A stretch of DNA of 64,000 bases from positions 372,001-436,000 of the forward strand of contig JAWKNW010000001.1 in NCBI GenBank assembly GCA_041391505.1, read 5' to 3'. Under the pieces are notes generated by a model. That model was not told the origin of the DNA. It searched no databases and saw only the letters and a program-made list of their open reading frames with translations. Origin of the DNA: Rhodothermales bacterium (GTDB taxonomy: Bacteria; Bacteroidota; Rhodothermia; Rhodothermales; JAHQVL01). Each line of letters opens with the position of its first letter. Positions within the stretch are counted from its first letter, which is position 1. Positions 8,884 to 16,418 of this stretch are shown here, in pieces. Both the position numbers and the translations under genes were made by a program.

Positions 8884-9748
8884 AGCGGCGCAGGATGGCC
8901 GCCACCGAACCCGCATAACCGCCGCCGAACAGGTTCAGGTGGTTGATGAGATGATAGAGGTTGTAGAGGTCGCGCCGTTCCGGATAGCCCGCCTCCAGCG
9001 GCCATGCCTCGGCATAGGCCGCGTAAAAGCCCGGATCGAACCGGCCGAACAGCTCAGACATCGCCAGGTCTACTTCCCGATGCCCGAAGTAGACCGCGGG
9101 ATCGATCAGGGCGGCCCGACCGTCCGCCAGGGCGAGCGCATTGCCCTGCCAGAGGTCGCCGTGCACCAGCGAAGCCGGCGGATGCGCCGGGATGAGGTCG
9201 TCGATCCGGCTATACAGCGAATTGAGTGGCGCATTCCAGGCGCTTTGCCACCGGCCATTTTCCCTGGCCATCGCGACCTGGGGGGCCAGCCGGCGCTCCC
9301 GGAAGAAATCGGGCCAACGCGCCATCCACCCATTGGATTGCGGGAGCCGGCCGATGAAATTGTCGGAATCGAACCCGTATCGGTCGGCGGTCGCGCGGTG
9401 CATCTCAGCGAGCCCGCGTCCCAGCGCCGTCGATGCGGTCCGGCCGGATGGGCCCTCCACGAGCCAGTCGAGCAACAGAAAACCGGGCAGGGATGCCAAG
9501 GGGGATCCGATTCCCACGACGGAAGGGACGACCAGCGAGCTGCCGGCTCCGGCCAGGGCGTTTAAGCCGGCCGCCTCGGCGGCAAACGTGTCGCCGACCG
9601 GCGATTGGCCCCATTTCAGAAAAAAATCTCCCCGCTCCGCCTCAAGAAACGTCGCCTGCGCAATGCAGCCGCCCCCGACGGGATGCGTGGCGCGAAGGGG
9701 GCCGGTGATTGCCGTCAGGGTGTCGATGAGCGCGTCAGGTAGCGACAT
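8876..9748 (-). CDS. fructosamine kinase family protein
   Basis: Aminoglycoside-phosphotransferase-fold kinase of the fructosamine/ribulosamine 3-kinase family, which phosphorylates sugar adducts on protein lysines so that they fall off (deglycation). Visible are the ATP-site lysine in FFLKWG (K45), the catalytic loop HGDLWQGN (196-203) and the metal-binding D216 of IDPAVYFGHREVD. The 290 aa length is typical. It overlaps the upstream SET-domain gene by 14 bp, indicating translational coupling, and its end overlaps the HAD gene. Both partners of the pair act on, or resemble enzymes acting on, protein lysines, but a joint role is only inference. Confidence 0.9.
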   Translation of the reverse strand: MSLPDALIDTLTAITGPLRATHPVGGGCIAQATFLEAERGDFFLKWGQSPVGDTFAAEAAGLNALAGAGSSLVVPSVVGIGSPLASLPGFLLLDWLVEGPSGRTASTALGRGLAEMHRATADRYGFDSDNFIGRLPQSNGWMARWPDFFRERRLAPQVAMARENGRWQSAWNAPLNSLYSRIDDLIPAHPPASLVHGDLWQGNALALADGRAALIDPAVYFGHREVDLAMSELFGRFDPGFYAAYAEAWPLEAGYPERRDLYNLYHLINHLNLFGGGYAGSVAAILRRFS

Positions 9749-10256
9749 GGCCGGCGCGCGCCATTTTTTCGGCGATGTGCCGCAAGGTGTGGCCGGCGTA
9801 CCGCTCGGCGAACCACGCCTCCCGGTGCTCCATCCCGGTTACACGTCGCCGGCAGGTTGACGAGCCGCAGGCGCAGTCGAACAGCGTGTCCTCGTCCTGG
9901 CTGGTCGCGTAGTCGTACGTGATCTCCTCGCCGGCCGCGATGTCGCGCATCGCCACCATCCGGGTATCCGATACGAACCAGGTATTCGGTTCGCACGCAT
10001 GGTTCATCAAAAGCGACGCATCCCGCTCCTGATCGCCGCCGACCCAGTGGATGTCGTCGACCTTGTACGAGTGGAAATAAAACGCCCGCTGGCGCTCTTC
10101 AGGCCAGCTTGCGATCTCCGCCTCCGTGAAATACCTGTCGGGACTATCCCATCCGGGATCCGCCTCCCAGGTGGTTTCGCCCTTGCGGATAAGGCTGGCA
10201 GCAAAAAGCCCCTGTCCGTGGGGCCCGTCGCGAACGACGATGTCGGGGTGCAGCAT
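9735..10256 (-). CDS. SET domain protein, putative protein-lysine methyltransferase
   Basis: A compact SET domain (173 aa), the fold of AdoMet-dependent protein-lysine methyltransferases. Visible are the N-terminal GQGLFAASLIRKGE (residues 14-27), the cofactor-binding NHACEPN (85-91), the pseudoknot strand GEEITYDY (109-116) and a post-SET zinc-type cluster CACGSSTC (128-135). Bacterial SET proteins of this size are widespread but mostly uncharacterised. Targets could include HU-like proteins, two of which are encoded later in this window. It is the first gene of a two-gene unit with the fructosamine kinase. The ATG start directly precedes the domain, and a GGTTCAA-type repeat lies upstream. 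Confidence 0.85.
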   Translation of the reverse strand: MLHPDIVVRDGPHGQGLFAASLIRKGETTWEADPGWDSPDRYFTEAEIASWPEERQRAFYFHSYKVDDIHWVGGDQERDASLLMNHACEPNTWFVSDTRMVAMRDIAAGEEITYDYATSQDEDTLFDCACGSSTCRRRVTGMEHREAWFAERYAGHTLRHIAEKMARAGHVAT

Positions 10257-10289
10257 GGGGGAAGGGGTTGGAAGGGGTTTAATGAAGCA

Positions 10290-10384
10290 GGTTCAAGGTT
10301 TAAGGAAATTGCACATCCAACCCTTCAATCAGCAGGCGTTCTCAGGGCAAGTCACCTTGAACATTGAACACGAAACCTGAAACC
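10290..10384. repeat. heptamer inverted-repeat locus (GGTTCAA type)
   Basis: The left arm at 10290-10305 is GGTTCAAGGTTTAAGG. The right arm at 10355-10384 carries CCTTGAACATTGAACA and then AACCTGAAACC. The intervening 49 bases are not repetitive. It sits between two minus-strand genes (LMW phosphatase and SET protein). Confidence 0.65.
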
Positions 10385-10392
10385 GCGCTTCT

Positions 10393-10869
10393 TCAATCGC
10401 GCAGCGATTGAAGAAGCGCCCCAGCCGTGCGGTGCACGATGCGGTACACCTCCTCAAAGCCGCTGTCGCCGCCGTAGTAGGGGTCCGGCACATTGCCGTC
10501 GCCCGGTTCGGGGTCGTGGGAGCGGAAGAGCGCGAGTTTGTCGCGGTGCGCGTCGTGCCGGCTGAGAGCTTCCAGGTGACGCAAGTTGTCCTCATCCATC
10601 GCTAGGATGTGGTCGTAGCGCTCGAAGTCCGCGCGCTCGAACTGGCGGGCGCGCTGGCCGTCGAGCGAGATGCCGTGGCGCGTCGCGGTCTGGCGCATGC
10701 GGCGGTCCGGCGGATCCCCGACATGCCAGCCGCCCGTGCCCGACGAGGCGATCTCGAACGCGTCGCCGGAGCCGGCCTCGCGCGCGAGATGGCGAAAAAC
10801 GCCCTCCGCGAGGGGACTTCGGCAAATATTCCCCATGCAGACAAACATCACGCGTATCTTTTTGTCCAA
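10393..10869 (-). CDS. low-molecular-weight protein-tyrosine phosphatase
   Basis: Cytoplasmic phosphatase with the active-site loop CMGNICRS (C11 to S18, C-x5-R-S) and the general-acid loop DPYYGG (D129). The 158 aa length is standard. In bacteria these enzymes remove phosphate from tyrosine, often on exopolysaccharide kinases, and a related fold acts as arsenate reductase. The tyrosine-bearing DPYYGG loop favours the phosphatase. No tyrosine kinase is visible nearby. The ATG at 10869 immediately precedes the conserved strand. The gene is divergent from xseA, with a GGATGCA-type repeat between them. Confidence 0.92.
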   Translation of the reverse strand: MDKKIRVMFVCMGNICRSPLAEGVFRHLAREAGSGDAFEIASSGTGGWHVGDPPDRRMRQTATRHGISLDGQRARQFERADFERYDHILAMDEDNLRHLEALSRHDAHRDKLALFRSHDPEPGDGNVPDPYYGGDSGFEEVYRIVHRTAGALLQSLRD

Positions 10870-10915
10870 GAATGGCCTCCGTGGTTGGGGCTTGAGGTGT
10901 TGCGGGAGTTTTCAT

Positions 10916-10996
10916 GGATGCAGGATACGGGATGCAGGACGGGCCTCCTCACGTATGGAGCGCTCCCCCATCGTGTATCACGCATCTTGCATCCCA
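10916..10996. repeat. heptamer inverted-repeat locus (GGATGCA type)
   Basis: Four consecutive 7-mers GGATGCA, GGATACG, GGATGCA, GGACGGG (10916-10943) are followed at about 10969-10996 by the complementary ATCGTGTATCACGCATCTTG type ending in CATCCC. It lies in the divergent gap between the phosphatase and xseA, so it cannot be only a terminator. Confidence 0.65.
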
Positions 10997-11036
10997 CAAA
11001 GAACCATTCCCCGTTTTTGTTTCAGCGCGTCACGTC

Positions 11037-12287
11037 ATGAGCGAACCCGATCTCACCGCCGGCCGGACGCCGGTATGGTCCGTTACCGAATTCATCGCCA
11101 AAGCGCGCCGGCAGGTGGAGCGTGAATTCGGCGACCTGTGCCTGGAAGGCGAACTGTCCAACTTCAAGCGCCACACGTCCGGGCACTGTTATTTCACCCT
11201 GAAAGACGCCGACGCGCAGGTTCGCTGCGTAATGTGGCAGCAGCAGGCGCGAACCATCTATTTCCGTCCGGAAGACGGGATGCTCGTGCAGGCGTACGGG
11301 CGCGCTTCGATCTACGAGCCCCGGGGCGATCTCCAGGTGGTCGTGCGCGCGATGCGGCTCGGCGGCGAGGGCGCCCTCCAGCAGGCCTTTACCGCGCTCA
11401 AGGCCAAACTCGCGGCGGAGGGACTGTTCGACGACGCGCACAAGAAACCCCTGCCGGCGTTTCCCCGGCGCGTGGGCATCGTCACGTCCGGATCCGGCGC
11501 GGCGCTGCACGATGTACTCACGATCCTCGAACGGCGCTATCCCCTGCTCGAAGTGCTCGTCTGCCCCGTCCAGGTACAGGGCATGGGCGCGGCCGAGTCG
11601 GTGGTCGAGGCCATAACGGCTTTCAACGACATCCCCGCCGGCGACGCGCTCCGCCCGGACGTGCTCATCGTCGGCCGGGGCGGCGGTTCGGCCGAAGACC
11701 TCTGGGCCTTCAACGAAGAAGTGCTCGCGCGCGCCATCTTCGCCTCGGAAATCCCCATTGTCAGCGCGGTGGGCCACGAGACCGACTTCACCATCGCCGA
11801 CTACGTGGCGGACGTCCGCGCCGCCACCCCGTCCATGGCGGCCGAACTGGTCGCGCCGGACCGGCGCGAGCTGCTGGGCCTGCTGCGCGGCCTGGAGGGC
11901 CGGCTGACCGTTCTCCTGCGCCAGCGCATCGAGCGGAGCCGGCAGCGCCTCGGCGCGCTCGTCGCCTCGTACGGCTTTCGGCAGCCGCTGTATCTGCTGG
12001 ATCAGCATAAACAGCGTGTCGACGAATACGCCCGCCGGCTCCAGCGGACGGCGCCCCGGATGATCAGCCTGCAGCAATCGCGGCTCGAATCCATCCGCCA
12101 TCGCCTCACGCTGCTCGACCCGTCGCGCCCCCTTCGGCAGGGGTATGCCGTCGTGGAGCAGGAGGGCCGCCGCATCTTCTCGTCGCACGAGTTTGCGCCG
12201 GAGGGCGACCTCACCTTGCGCTTTTTCGACGGTAAGAAAGCGGCCCGGCTGGTCGATACTGCAACGGACGGGACCGACCCGGCGTAG
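11037..12287 (+). CDS. xseA: exodeoxyribonuclease VII large subunit
   Basis: Catalytic subunit of exonuclease VII, which degrades single-stranded DNA from both ends together with XseB. The N-terminal OB-fold (about 15-110) includes EGELSNFKRHTSGHCYFTLK. The nuclease domain carries GRGGGSAEDLWAFN (213-226), GHETD (246-250) and RAATPSMAAE (261-270). A coiled-coil-rich region follows and the C-terminus has the LRQGYAVV strand. The 416 aa length is normal. The open frame extends upstream to 10914, but those codons are repeat sequence. The ATG at 11037 gives the usual start just before the OB-fold. The small subunit is encoded 2.2 kb away at 14535. Confidence 0.95.
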   Translation: MSEPDLTAGRTPVWSVTEFIAKARRQVEREFGDLCLEGELSNFKRHTSGHCYFTLKDADAQVRCVMWQQQARTIYFRPEDGMLVQAYGRASIYEPRGDLQVVVRAMRLGGEGALQQAFTALKAKLAAEGLFDDAHKKPLPAFPRRVGIVTSGSGAALHDVLTILERRYPLLEVLVCPVQVQGMGAAESVVEAITAFNDIPAGDALRPDVLIVGRGGGSAEDLWAFNEEVLARAIFASEIPIVSAVGHETDFTIADYVADVRAATPSMAAELVAPDRRELLGLLRGLEGRLTVLLRQRIERSRQRLGALVASYGFRQPLYLLDQHKQRVDEYARRLQRTAPRMISLQQSRLESIRHRLTLLDPSRPLRQGYAVVEQEGRRIFSSHEFAPEGDLTLRFFDGKKAARLVDTATDGTDPA

Positions 12288-12294
12288 ACGCCGG
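12279..12294. terminator. short perfect hairpin at the xseA stop codon
   Basis: CCGGCGT pairs with ACGCCGG, with the stop codon TAG split between the stem end and the two-base loop. No T-run follows. It belongs to the same class of GC hairpins seen behind other stop codons in the window. Confidence 0.35.
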
Positions 12295-12425
12295 CGGCCC
12301 GATGACGCGAAAGCCCGCCTGCCGCATGGTCACGAACCTTGGCGGCCGTGTAACGTTGAACGTCGGTCGCAGGCACCCACCCGTGCGACTCTGCGTTGGC
12401 CGGCTCGCCTTCGCGGCTCCGAGAG

Positions 12426-12454
12426 TTGACATTGCGAAGGTTTCGCTGTAGGCT
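12426..12454 (+). promoter_or_regulatory. sigma70-like promoter
   Basis: TTGACA (12426-12431), a 17-bp spacer and TAGGCT (12449-12454) stand 32 bp before the ATG of the YjbQ-like gene. The -35 is a perfect consensus and the -10 is weak. Confidence 0.45.
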
Positions 12455-12485
12455 TCACCGAATCTTCGCCTTTAGATAGATACAC

Positions 12486-13544
12486 ATGGCTGAAATCAGC
12501 TTAGAGCTTACGCCGGCGTCTCGATTCGACGTCATCGACATCTCCAGCCGGCTGAAGGAGCACAACGCCGACTTTTTCCGCACCTACGACAAGGCGCTCT
12601 ACTGCTCCTTCCACACCACCGCCGGTTACTTCGAGCAAAGCGTCTGCGACCGCCTCAATCATAGCCCGGATTCGGTCCGCGCCTACGTCGACGGCTTCAA
12701 GGAGCTTTTCCCCCCGCTCGCGAACTACTGCCACGACAAGCTGCATCTCCGCACGGAATTGACCGAGGAGCAGAAGCTGTCCGAGCCCCTCAACGGCGAC
12801 TCCCATCTGACCTACATCAGCTCCGGCCTCGAGAACTGCGTCACCTACGAGCACCGGGGCGATATGCCGGTGTATTTCGTGGATCTGGACGGCGAGTGCG
12901 ACGGCACGAAGCGCCGGCGGAAGACCACCGTGATCGGCTACAACCGCGAGGTGCCCGTCCACACCATCCCTCTGATCGTGCCGGTTTCCGGGCATCGCGT
13001 CGATTCCGTGAACCTCAAGGATCCGCGGCTCGGCCTGATGGATCAGCTCGACTATGAGGTCCGCCGGCTCGGCATCCAGCAGGGGCGCGTCGAGATCAAC
13101 CTCGCCCCTGAGGAAGAAGGCGCGGCCCTCACCGTCAACGAGTACGAAACGCTGCTCATGCAGTACGATCTCGCCGAGATCCTGCACAACCCGATGCGGT
13201 TCGTGGCGCAGAAGGGCTGGCACATGCTCAAGGACCCGCGCGCGGTGCCGAACAAGATGCTGAACTACGCCAAGTACGATCTGGTGCACGTCGTCAACCG
13301 CACCCTCGATCGCCTGGGGCTCAGCACGTCCTTATTCGGGCGCGGCATCCAGAAAGTCCTCGCCGCCCAGGCGGCGCGCGCGCTGCAGATGAAACGGTCC
13401 GTCCGCTTCCTCGTCGCCGACCGGGAGCAGAACCAGCAGCCGGCCATCATCCACGGCACCTACCAGAGCCCCATCCTCATCCAGTGGAACCGCAAGCACG
13501 ACCGCCAGCGGCGCCTCGTGGCCACGGTCATGGCGTTTGAATAG
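12486..13544 (+). CDS. YjbQ/UPF0047-like protein with C-terminal extension
   Basis: The N-terminal half resembles the YjbQ/UPF0047 fold, a small family with a His/Asp-rich pocket and reported thiamine-phosphate-synthase-like side activity. The characteristic elements appear in order: FHTTAGYFEQ (residues 43-52), YCHDKLHLR (about 80-88), NGDSHLTYISSG (about 104-115) and VYFVDLDG (about 129-136). Ordinary family members are about 140 aa; this protein is 352 aa. The second half (about 165-352) is rich in charged residues and has no domain I recognise. It includes LPRIP-like strands, YDLVHVVNRTLDRLGL and a closing GTYQSPILIQWN. A TTGACA promoter precedes it and a 31-bp hairpin follows the stop. 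Function unknown. Confidence 0.65.
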   Translation: MAEISLELTPASRFDVIDISSRLKEHNADFFRTYDKALYCSFHTTAGYFEQSVCDRLNHSPDSVRAYVDGFKELFPPLANYCHDKLHLRTELTEEQKLSEPLNGDSHLTYISSGLENCVTYEHRGDMPVYFVDLDGECDGTKRRRKTTVIGYNREVPVHTIPLIVPVSGHRVDSVNLKDPRLGLMDQLDYEVRRLGIQQGRVEINLAPEEEGAALTVNEYETLLMQYDLAEILHNPMRFVAQKGWHMLKDPRAVPNKMLNYAKYDLVHVVNRTLDRLGLSTSLFGRGIQKVLAAQAARALQMKRSVRFLVADREQNQQPAIIHGTYQSPILIQWNRKHDRQRRLVATVMAFE

Positions 13545-13614
13545 GTTCGAGGATCGAAGTTCAAGGTTTAAGGAGGATAGCTTCCTTAAGCCTTGAACTT
13601 CGGTCCTCGAACCT
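13543..13614. repeat. near-perfect 31-bp hairpin of heptamer repeats, probable bidirectional terminator
   Basis: The left arm 13543-13573 consists of GGTTCGA, GGATCGA, AGTTCAA, GGTTTAA units. The right arm 13584-13614 is its complement except at two positions, where G replaces A so that the pairs become G:U in one RNA sense. The loop is 10 bases. It sits exactly between convergent genes (YjbQ-like plus, SDR minus) and touches the stop codon of the first. Confidence 0.85.
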
Positions 13615-13618
13615 ACCC

Positions 13619-14398
13619 TCAAATCAGCGACTTCGACTGCGATCCGTCGACCGTGATGCAGGCGCCGGTGATCAGGCTGGCGCGGTCGCTGGACAGGAAG
13701 GTGACGACGTCGGCCACTTCTTCGGCGGTGCCGAAGCGGCCGAGGGGGAGGTTCTGTTCGATGAAGACCTTCATGCCTTCGGGGTCGTCGATACAGCGTT
13801 TGTCCCAGCTGCCCCCCGGGAAACGGATGGAGCCCGGCGCCACGGTGTTGACCCGAATGCCCTCGCCGGCTACTTCGAGGGCGAGGATTTTGGCCATGCT
13901 GATCAACGCCGATTTAGTCGTGTTGTAGATCGACAGCCCGGGACCGCCGGCTTCGCGTCCGAAGATCGACGAGACGAAGACGATGCTTCCGCTTCCCTGC
14001 CGTTTCATGGCAGGCACGACGGCGCGGGCGCTGCGGACGTGGCCCATCAGGTTCAGCTCGATGATGTCGGCCCAGTCGGCGTCCGTCGTATCCACCAGGG
14101 ACTTGCGGCGATTGCCGCCGGCGTTGCCTACGAGGATATCGATCCCCCCGAACCGTTTGTCGGCCGCCTCGACGAGGCGCGCCGGGGCGTCGGGGTTCGT
14201 GATGTCGGCGGCGACGGTGGCGACGTCCGCGCCGGTTTCGGATGCGATGTCGCGGGCGGCCTCGTCCAGCCGGCCTGCGTCGCGCGCGCAGAGCACGAGC
14301 CGGCATCCTTCGCGCGCCAGTTGCAACGCAATCGCCTTCCCGATGCCGCGGCTGGCGCCGGTTATCAGGGCTGTTTTTCCTTGTAGATGCAGGTCCAT
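13619..14398 (-). CDS. SDR-family oxidoreductase
   Basis: Classical short-chain dehydrogenase/reductase of 259 aa using NAD(P)H. Visible are the cofactor loop TGASRGIG (13-20), NAGG (92-95), the catalytic serine pair in VFVSSI (S143/S144), YNTTK (Y158, K162) and the C-terminal ITGACITVDGSQ that closes FabG/3-oxoacyl reductase-like members. An arginine in the ARD segment after the second strand suggests NADP preference. The substrate cannot be told; the closing GSQSKSLI tail resembles 7-alpha-hydroxysteroid/glucose dehydrogenase-like annotations only loosely. The ATG lies 35 bp downstream of a GTATATTC element. Confidence 0.92.
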   Translation of the reverse strand: MDLHLQGKTALITGASRGIGKAIALQLAREGCRLVLCARDAGRLDEAARDIASETGADVATVAADITNPDAPARLVEAADKRFGGIDILVGNAGGNRRKSLVDTTDADWADIIELNLMGHVRSARAVVPAMKRQGSGSIVFVSSIFGREAGGPGLSIYNTTKSALISMAKILALEVAGEGIRVNTVAPGSIRFPGGSWDKRCIDDPEGMKVFIEQNLPLGRFGTAEEVADVVTFLSSDRASLITGACITVDGSQSKSLI

Positions 14399-14432
14399 GG
14401 CCTCTCGGAGTGCTCGATCAATCGGTCGAGCC

Positions 14433-14440
14433 GAATATAC
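14433..14440 (-). promoter_or_regulatory. GTATATTC motif, putative -10 region
   Basis: On the minus strand the sequence reads GTATATTC, preceded by GGGTTT, and lies 35 bp before the SDR start codon. Same motif as at 1057, 23092 and 28089. Confidence 0.35.
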
Positions 14441-14534
14441 AAACCCGAGGGTGCGCCTGCATGAAGAGATCGCGCAGAACGATTCCCCGCGTTCCGGGTA
14501 CTACCCCCCGATCGCAACCAGACCAGCTCACGAG

Positions 14535-14744
14535 ATGTCCAACGACGAAGCCCCGATCCATGAAACGCTCTCGTTCGAGGAAGCCCTTCAACGTCTCGAA
14601 CAGATCATAGAAACCCTCGAGAACGATCCTCCGGGCATCGATGAGGCGGTGAAAACATATGAAGAGGGCATTGCACTCGTCCGGCGCTGCCAGGAGCGGC
14701 TCGAGAAGGCCGAACTGCGCATCCAGGAGCTTCGCCTCGAATAG
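14535..14744 (+). CDS. xseB: exodeoxyribonuclease VII small subunit
   Basis: A 69-aa acidic two-helix protein that binds XseA in several copies to form exonuclease VII. The pattern LSFEEALQRLEQIIETLE, then a short linker with DEAVKTYEEGIALVRRC and a final LEKAELRIQ is diagnostic. A longer in-frame opening exists upstream, but the ATG at 14535, preceded by CACGAG, gives the usual length. Its 3' end overlaps the next gene by 86 bp if that gene starts at 14659. xseA is 2.2 kb upstream with two genes in between. Confidence 0.92.
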   Translation: MSNDEAPIHETLSFEEALQRLEQIIETLENDPPGIDEAVKTYEEGIALVRRCQERLEKAELRIQELRLE

Positions 14745-15543
14745 ACCTTTCCTCCTCCTGCTCTGGTGTGCGCTCCTGCCGGCGTGGCAGTTCGCGCAGG
14801 CGCAGGCGGGCGCCTATGAACGCGCCATGGCGCTGGGCGACTCGCTCTATGCCCGGTACGACCCGCTCGGCGCCCTCGATCGCTACAGCGAGGCGGAGCG
14901 CCTGTCCGAAGGCCGGCTCCCGTTCGCCCTGGCCCGCGCGCTGGCGCGGTGCCACTACGACATCGGTCTCGACGCCCTCGCCGAGCGCGGCGCGGGGTCG
15001 GCGGAAGACCACTTCAAGGAGGCCGTCAGCCTGTCGGAGCGCCTCGTGGCATCGTTTCCGGACAGCGCGCAGGCCCATTTTCTGCTGGCGGCCACGCTGG
15101 GCAACCTGGCGCAGTTCAAGGGCGGAAAGGAGCGGATCGCCCTCGCGCGGGAGGTGGAACGCCAGAGCCGGACCGCCATCGAGCTGGATCCCGATTTTGC
15201 CTATCCCTATGTCGCGCTGGGGATTCTGTACCGCGAACTGGCCGGCCTGAGCTGGGTGGAACAGACGTGGGCCCACCTCTTCTACGGCGAATTGCCGAAG
15301 GCCACCATCGACGACGCCCTCGCGCTGCTATGCCGGGCCGCCGAGCTCGATCCCCTCATTCCGTTCGTGCAGCACGAGCTGGCCACCACCTATCTGCGCC
15401 TCGGCGACACCGAACGCGGACTCCTCCACCTCAGGCAGTTGCTGGTGTTGAAGCCGCAAACCAGCCAGGACATCCGCAATCAGACCAATGCCCGCCTGCT
15501 GCTCCAGCACATGGCGGCCTCGGGCCTCAACGCCCAAGATTAA
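14659..15543 (+). CDS. exported TPR-repeat protein
   Basis: Helical-repeat protein without an enzyme motif. The hydrophobic core PFLLLLWCALLPAWQFAQA (about residues 30-48) looks like a secretion signal with cleavage near AQA, followed by TPR-like helices (YDPLGALDRYSEAERL; DSAQAHFLLAATLGNLAQ; PDFAYPYVALGILYREL; VQHELATTYLRLGDTERGLLHL). It resembles TPR proteins distantly related to the RMD1/SRP-independent type in Bacteroidota, probably a periplasmic scaffold. The only in-frame ATG is inside xseB, which gives an unusually long N-region; a CTG start nearer the signal peptide (after 14745) is an alternative. The end overlaps the convergent MBL gene by 17 bp. Confidence 0.7.
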   Translation: MKRALHSSGAARSGSRRPNCASRSFASNRPFLLLLWCALLPAWQFAQAQAGAYERAMALGDSLYARYDPLGALDRYSEAERLSEGRLPFALARALARCHYDIGLDALAERGAGSAEDHFKEAVSLSERLVASFPDSAQAHFLLAATLGNLAQFKGGKERIALAREVERQSRTAIELDPDFAYPYVALGILYRELAGLSWVEQTWAHLFYGELPKATIDDALALLCRAAELDPLIPFVQHELATTYLRLGDTERGLLHLRQLLVLKPQTSQDIRNQTNARLLLQHMAASGLNAQD

Positions 15544-16360
15544 AGGTAAGCCCCTCGTAGGCGGCCGTGCACTCGATGCCGTGGGGCTGGAGCAGGGCGC
15601 GGGCGCGGTCCTGCAGCACATCGATGGCATCGTCGGTACGTTCCGGGTCGTGATGAAACAGCACGAGATGTCGGACGCCGGCCTCGATCGCGAGCCGGCA
15701 GACCTGATCGAGCTGGCTGTGTCCCCATCCCCACTTGGCCGGCATGTCGTCGCTGGTGTACATGGCGTCGTGCGAGAGCACGTCCGCGCCGCGGCAAAAG
15801 CGGACGAATTCGGCGAACGGGACGGGGTTTTCCGAGTCCGGCGGATTGAGTTCGTTATCGGGGATGTGGACGAACGAACGACCGGCGTGCGTCACGCGGA
15901 AGCCGTAGGCCCCCCCCGGATGGTTGGCGCGCACGGTATCCACCTCCATGCCGTGGCGCCGCAGAAACATAGGCCCCGCCTCCTCGATGAGCGCGTGCTC
16001 GGCGATGACGGCTGAAGGGCGCATCGGGAAATGCACGCCATCCAGCATGGAGAGCGGCGACCATTGCAGGGCGCCCTGCCGGTATTCGATCAGGTGGATG
16101 CGGTGGTGCGTGTCGTAGAGCGGGGGGAAAAAAGGAAATCCTTCGATGTGGTCGTTATGGAGGTGGGTGAACAGCATGTACAACGGTTCATCCGAGCCGG
16201 AAATGGTGCGACCGAGATGCCGGATTCCCGTGCCGGCATCGATGATGAGCATCGCCCCTTCCAGCGCGATGCTCACGCACGACGTGTTTCCGCCGTACCG
16301 AAGCATCTGGGGATGCGGAGTGGGAAAGGAACCCCGTACCCCCCAGAATTTGACCGTCAT
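15527..16360 (-). CDS. MBL-fold metallo-hydrolase
   Basis: Metallo-beta-lactamase fold with the di-metal site THLHNDHIEG (H66, H68, D70, H71), further ligands in the VRANHPGG region, LSHDAMYTSDD and a late VLFHHDP. The N-terminus GVRGSFPTP...RYGGNTSCV (residues 7-28) is shared with a subgroup related to cyclic-nucleotide phosphodiesterases and tRNase Z-like enzymes; members are often linked to signalling modules. At 277 aa it is complete. It is the second gene behind the Pycsar-effector-like gene on the same strand (58-bp gap), so it may act on the nucleotide that controls that effector. Substrate is not determined by sequence alone. Confidence 0.88.
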   Translation of the reverse strand: MTVKFWGVRGSFPTPHPQMLRYGGNTSCVSIALEGAMLIIDAGTGIRHLGRTISGSDEPLYMLFTHLHNDHIEGFPFFPPLYDTHHRIHLIEYRQGALQWSPLSMLDGVHFPMRPSAVIAEHALIEEAGPMFLRRHGMEVDTVRANHPGGAYGFRVTHAGRSFVHIPDNELNPPDSENPVPFAEFVRFCRGADVLSHDAMYTSDDMPAKWGWGHSQLDQVCRLAIEAGVRHLVLFHHDPERTDDAIDVLQDRARALLQPHGIECTAAYEGLTFNLGR

Positions 16361-16418
16361 AACGACCTATCGTTTACTAAAGCCCAGATATCTCACTCAA
16401 AAGACGATCCCGTTTTGA

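Noticed and set aside
10914..11036. Upstream extension of XseA
   Set aside because: These codons translate GGATGCA-type repeat sequence; the ATG at 11037 gives the normal N-terminus.
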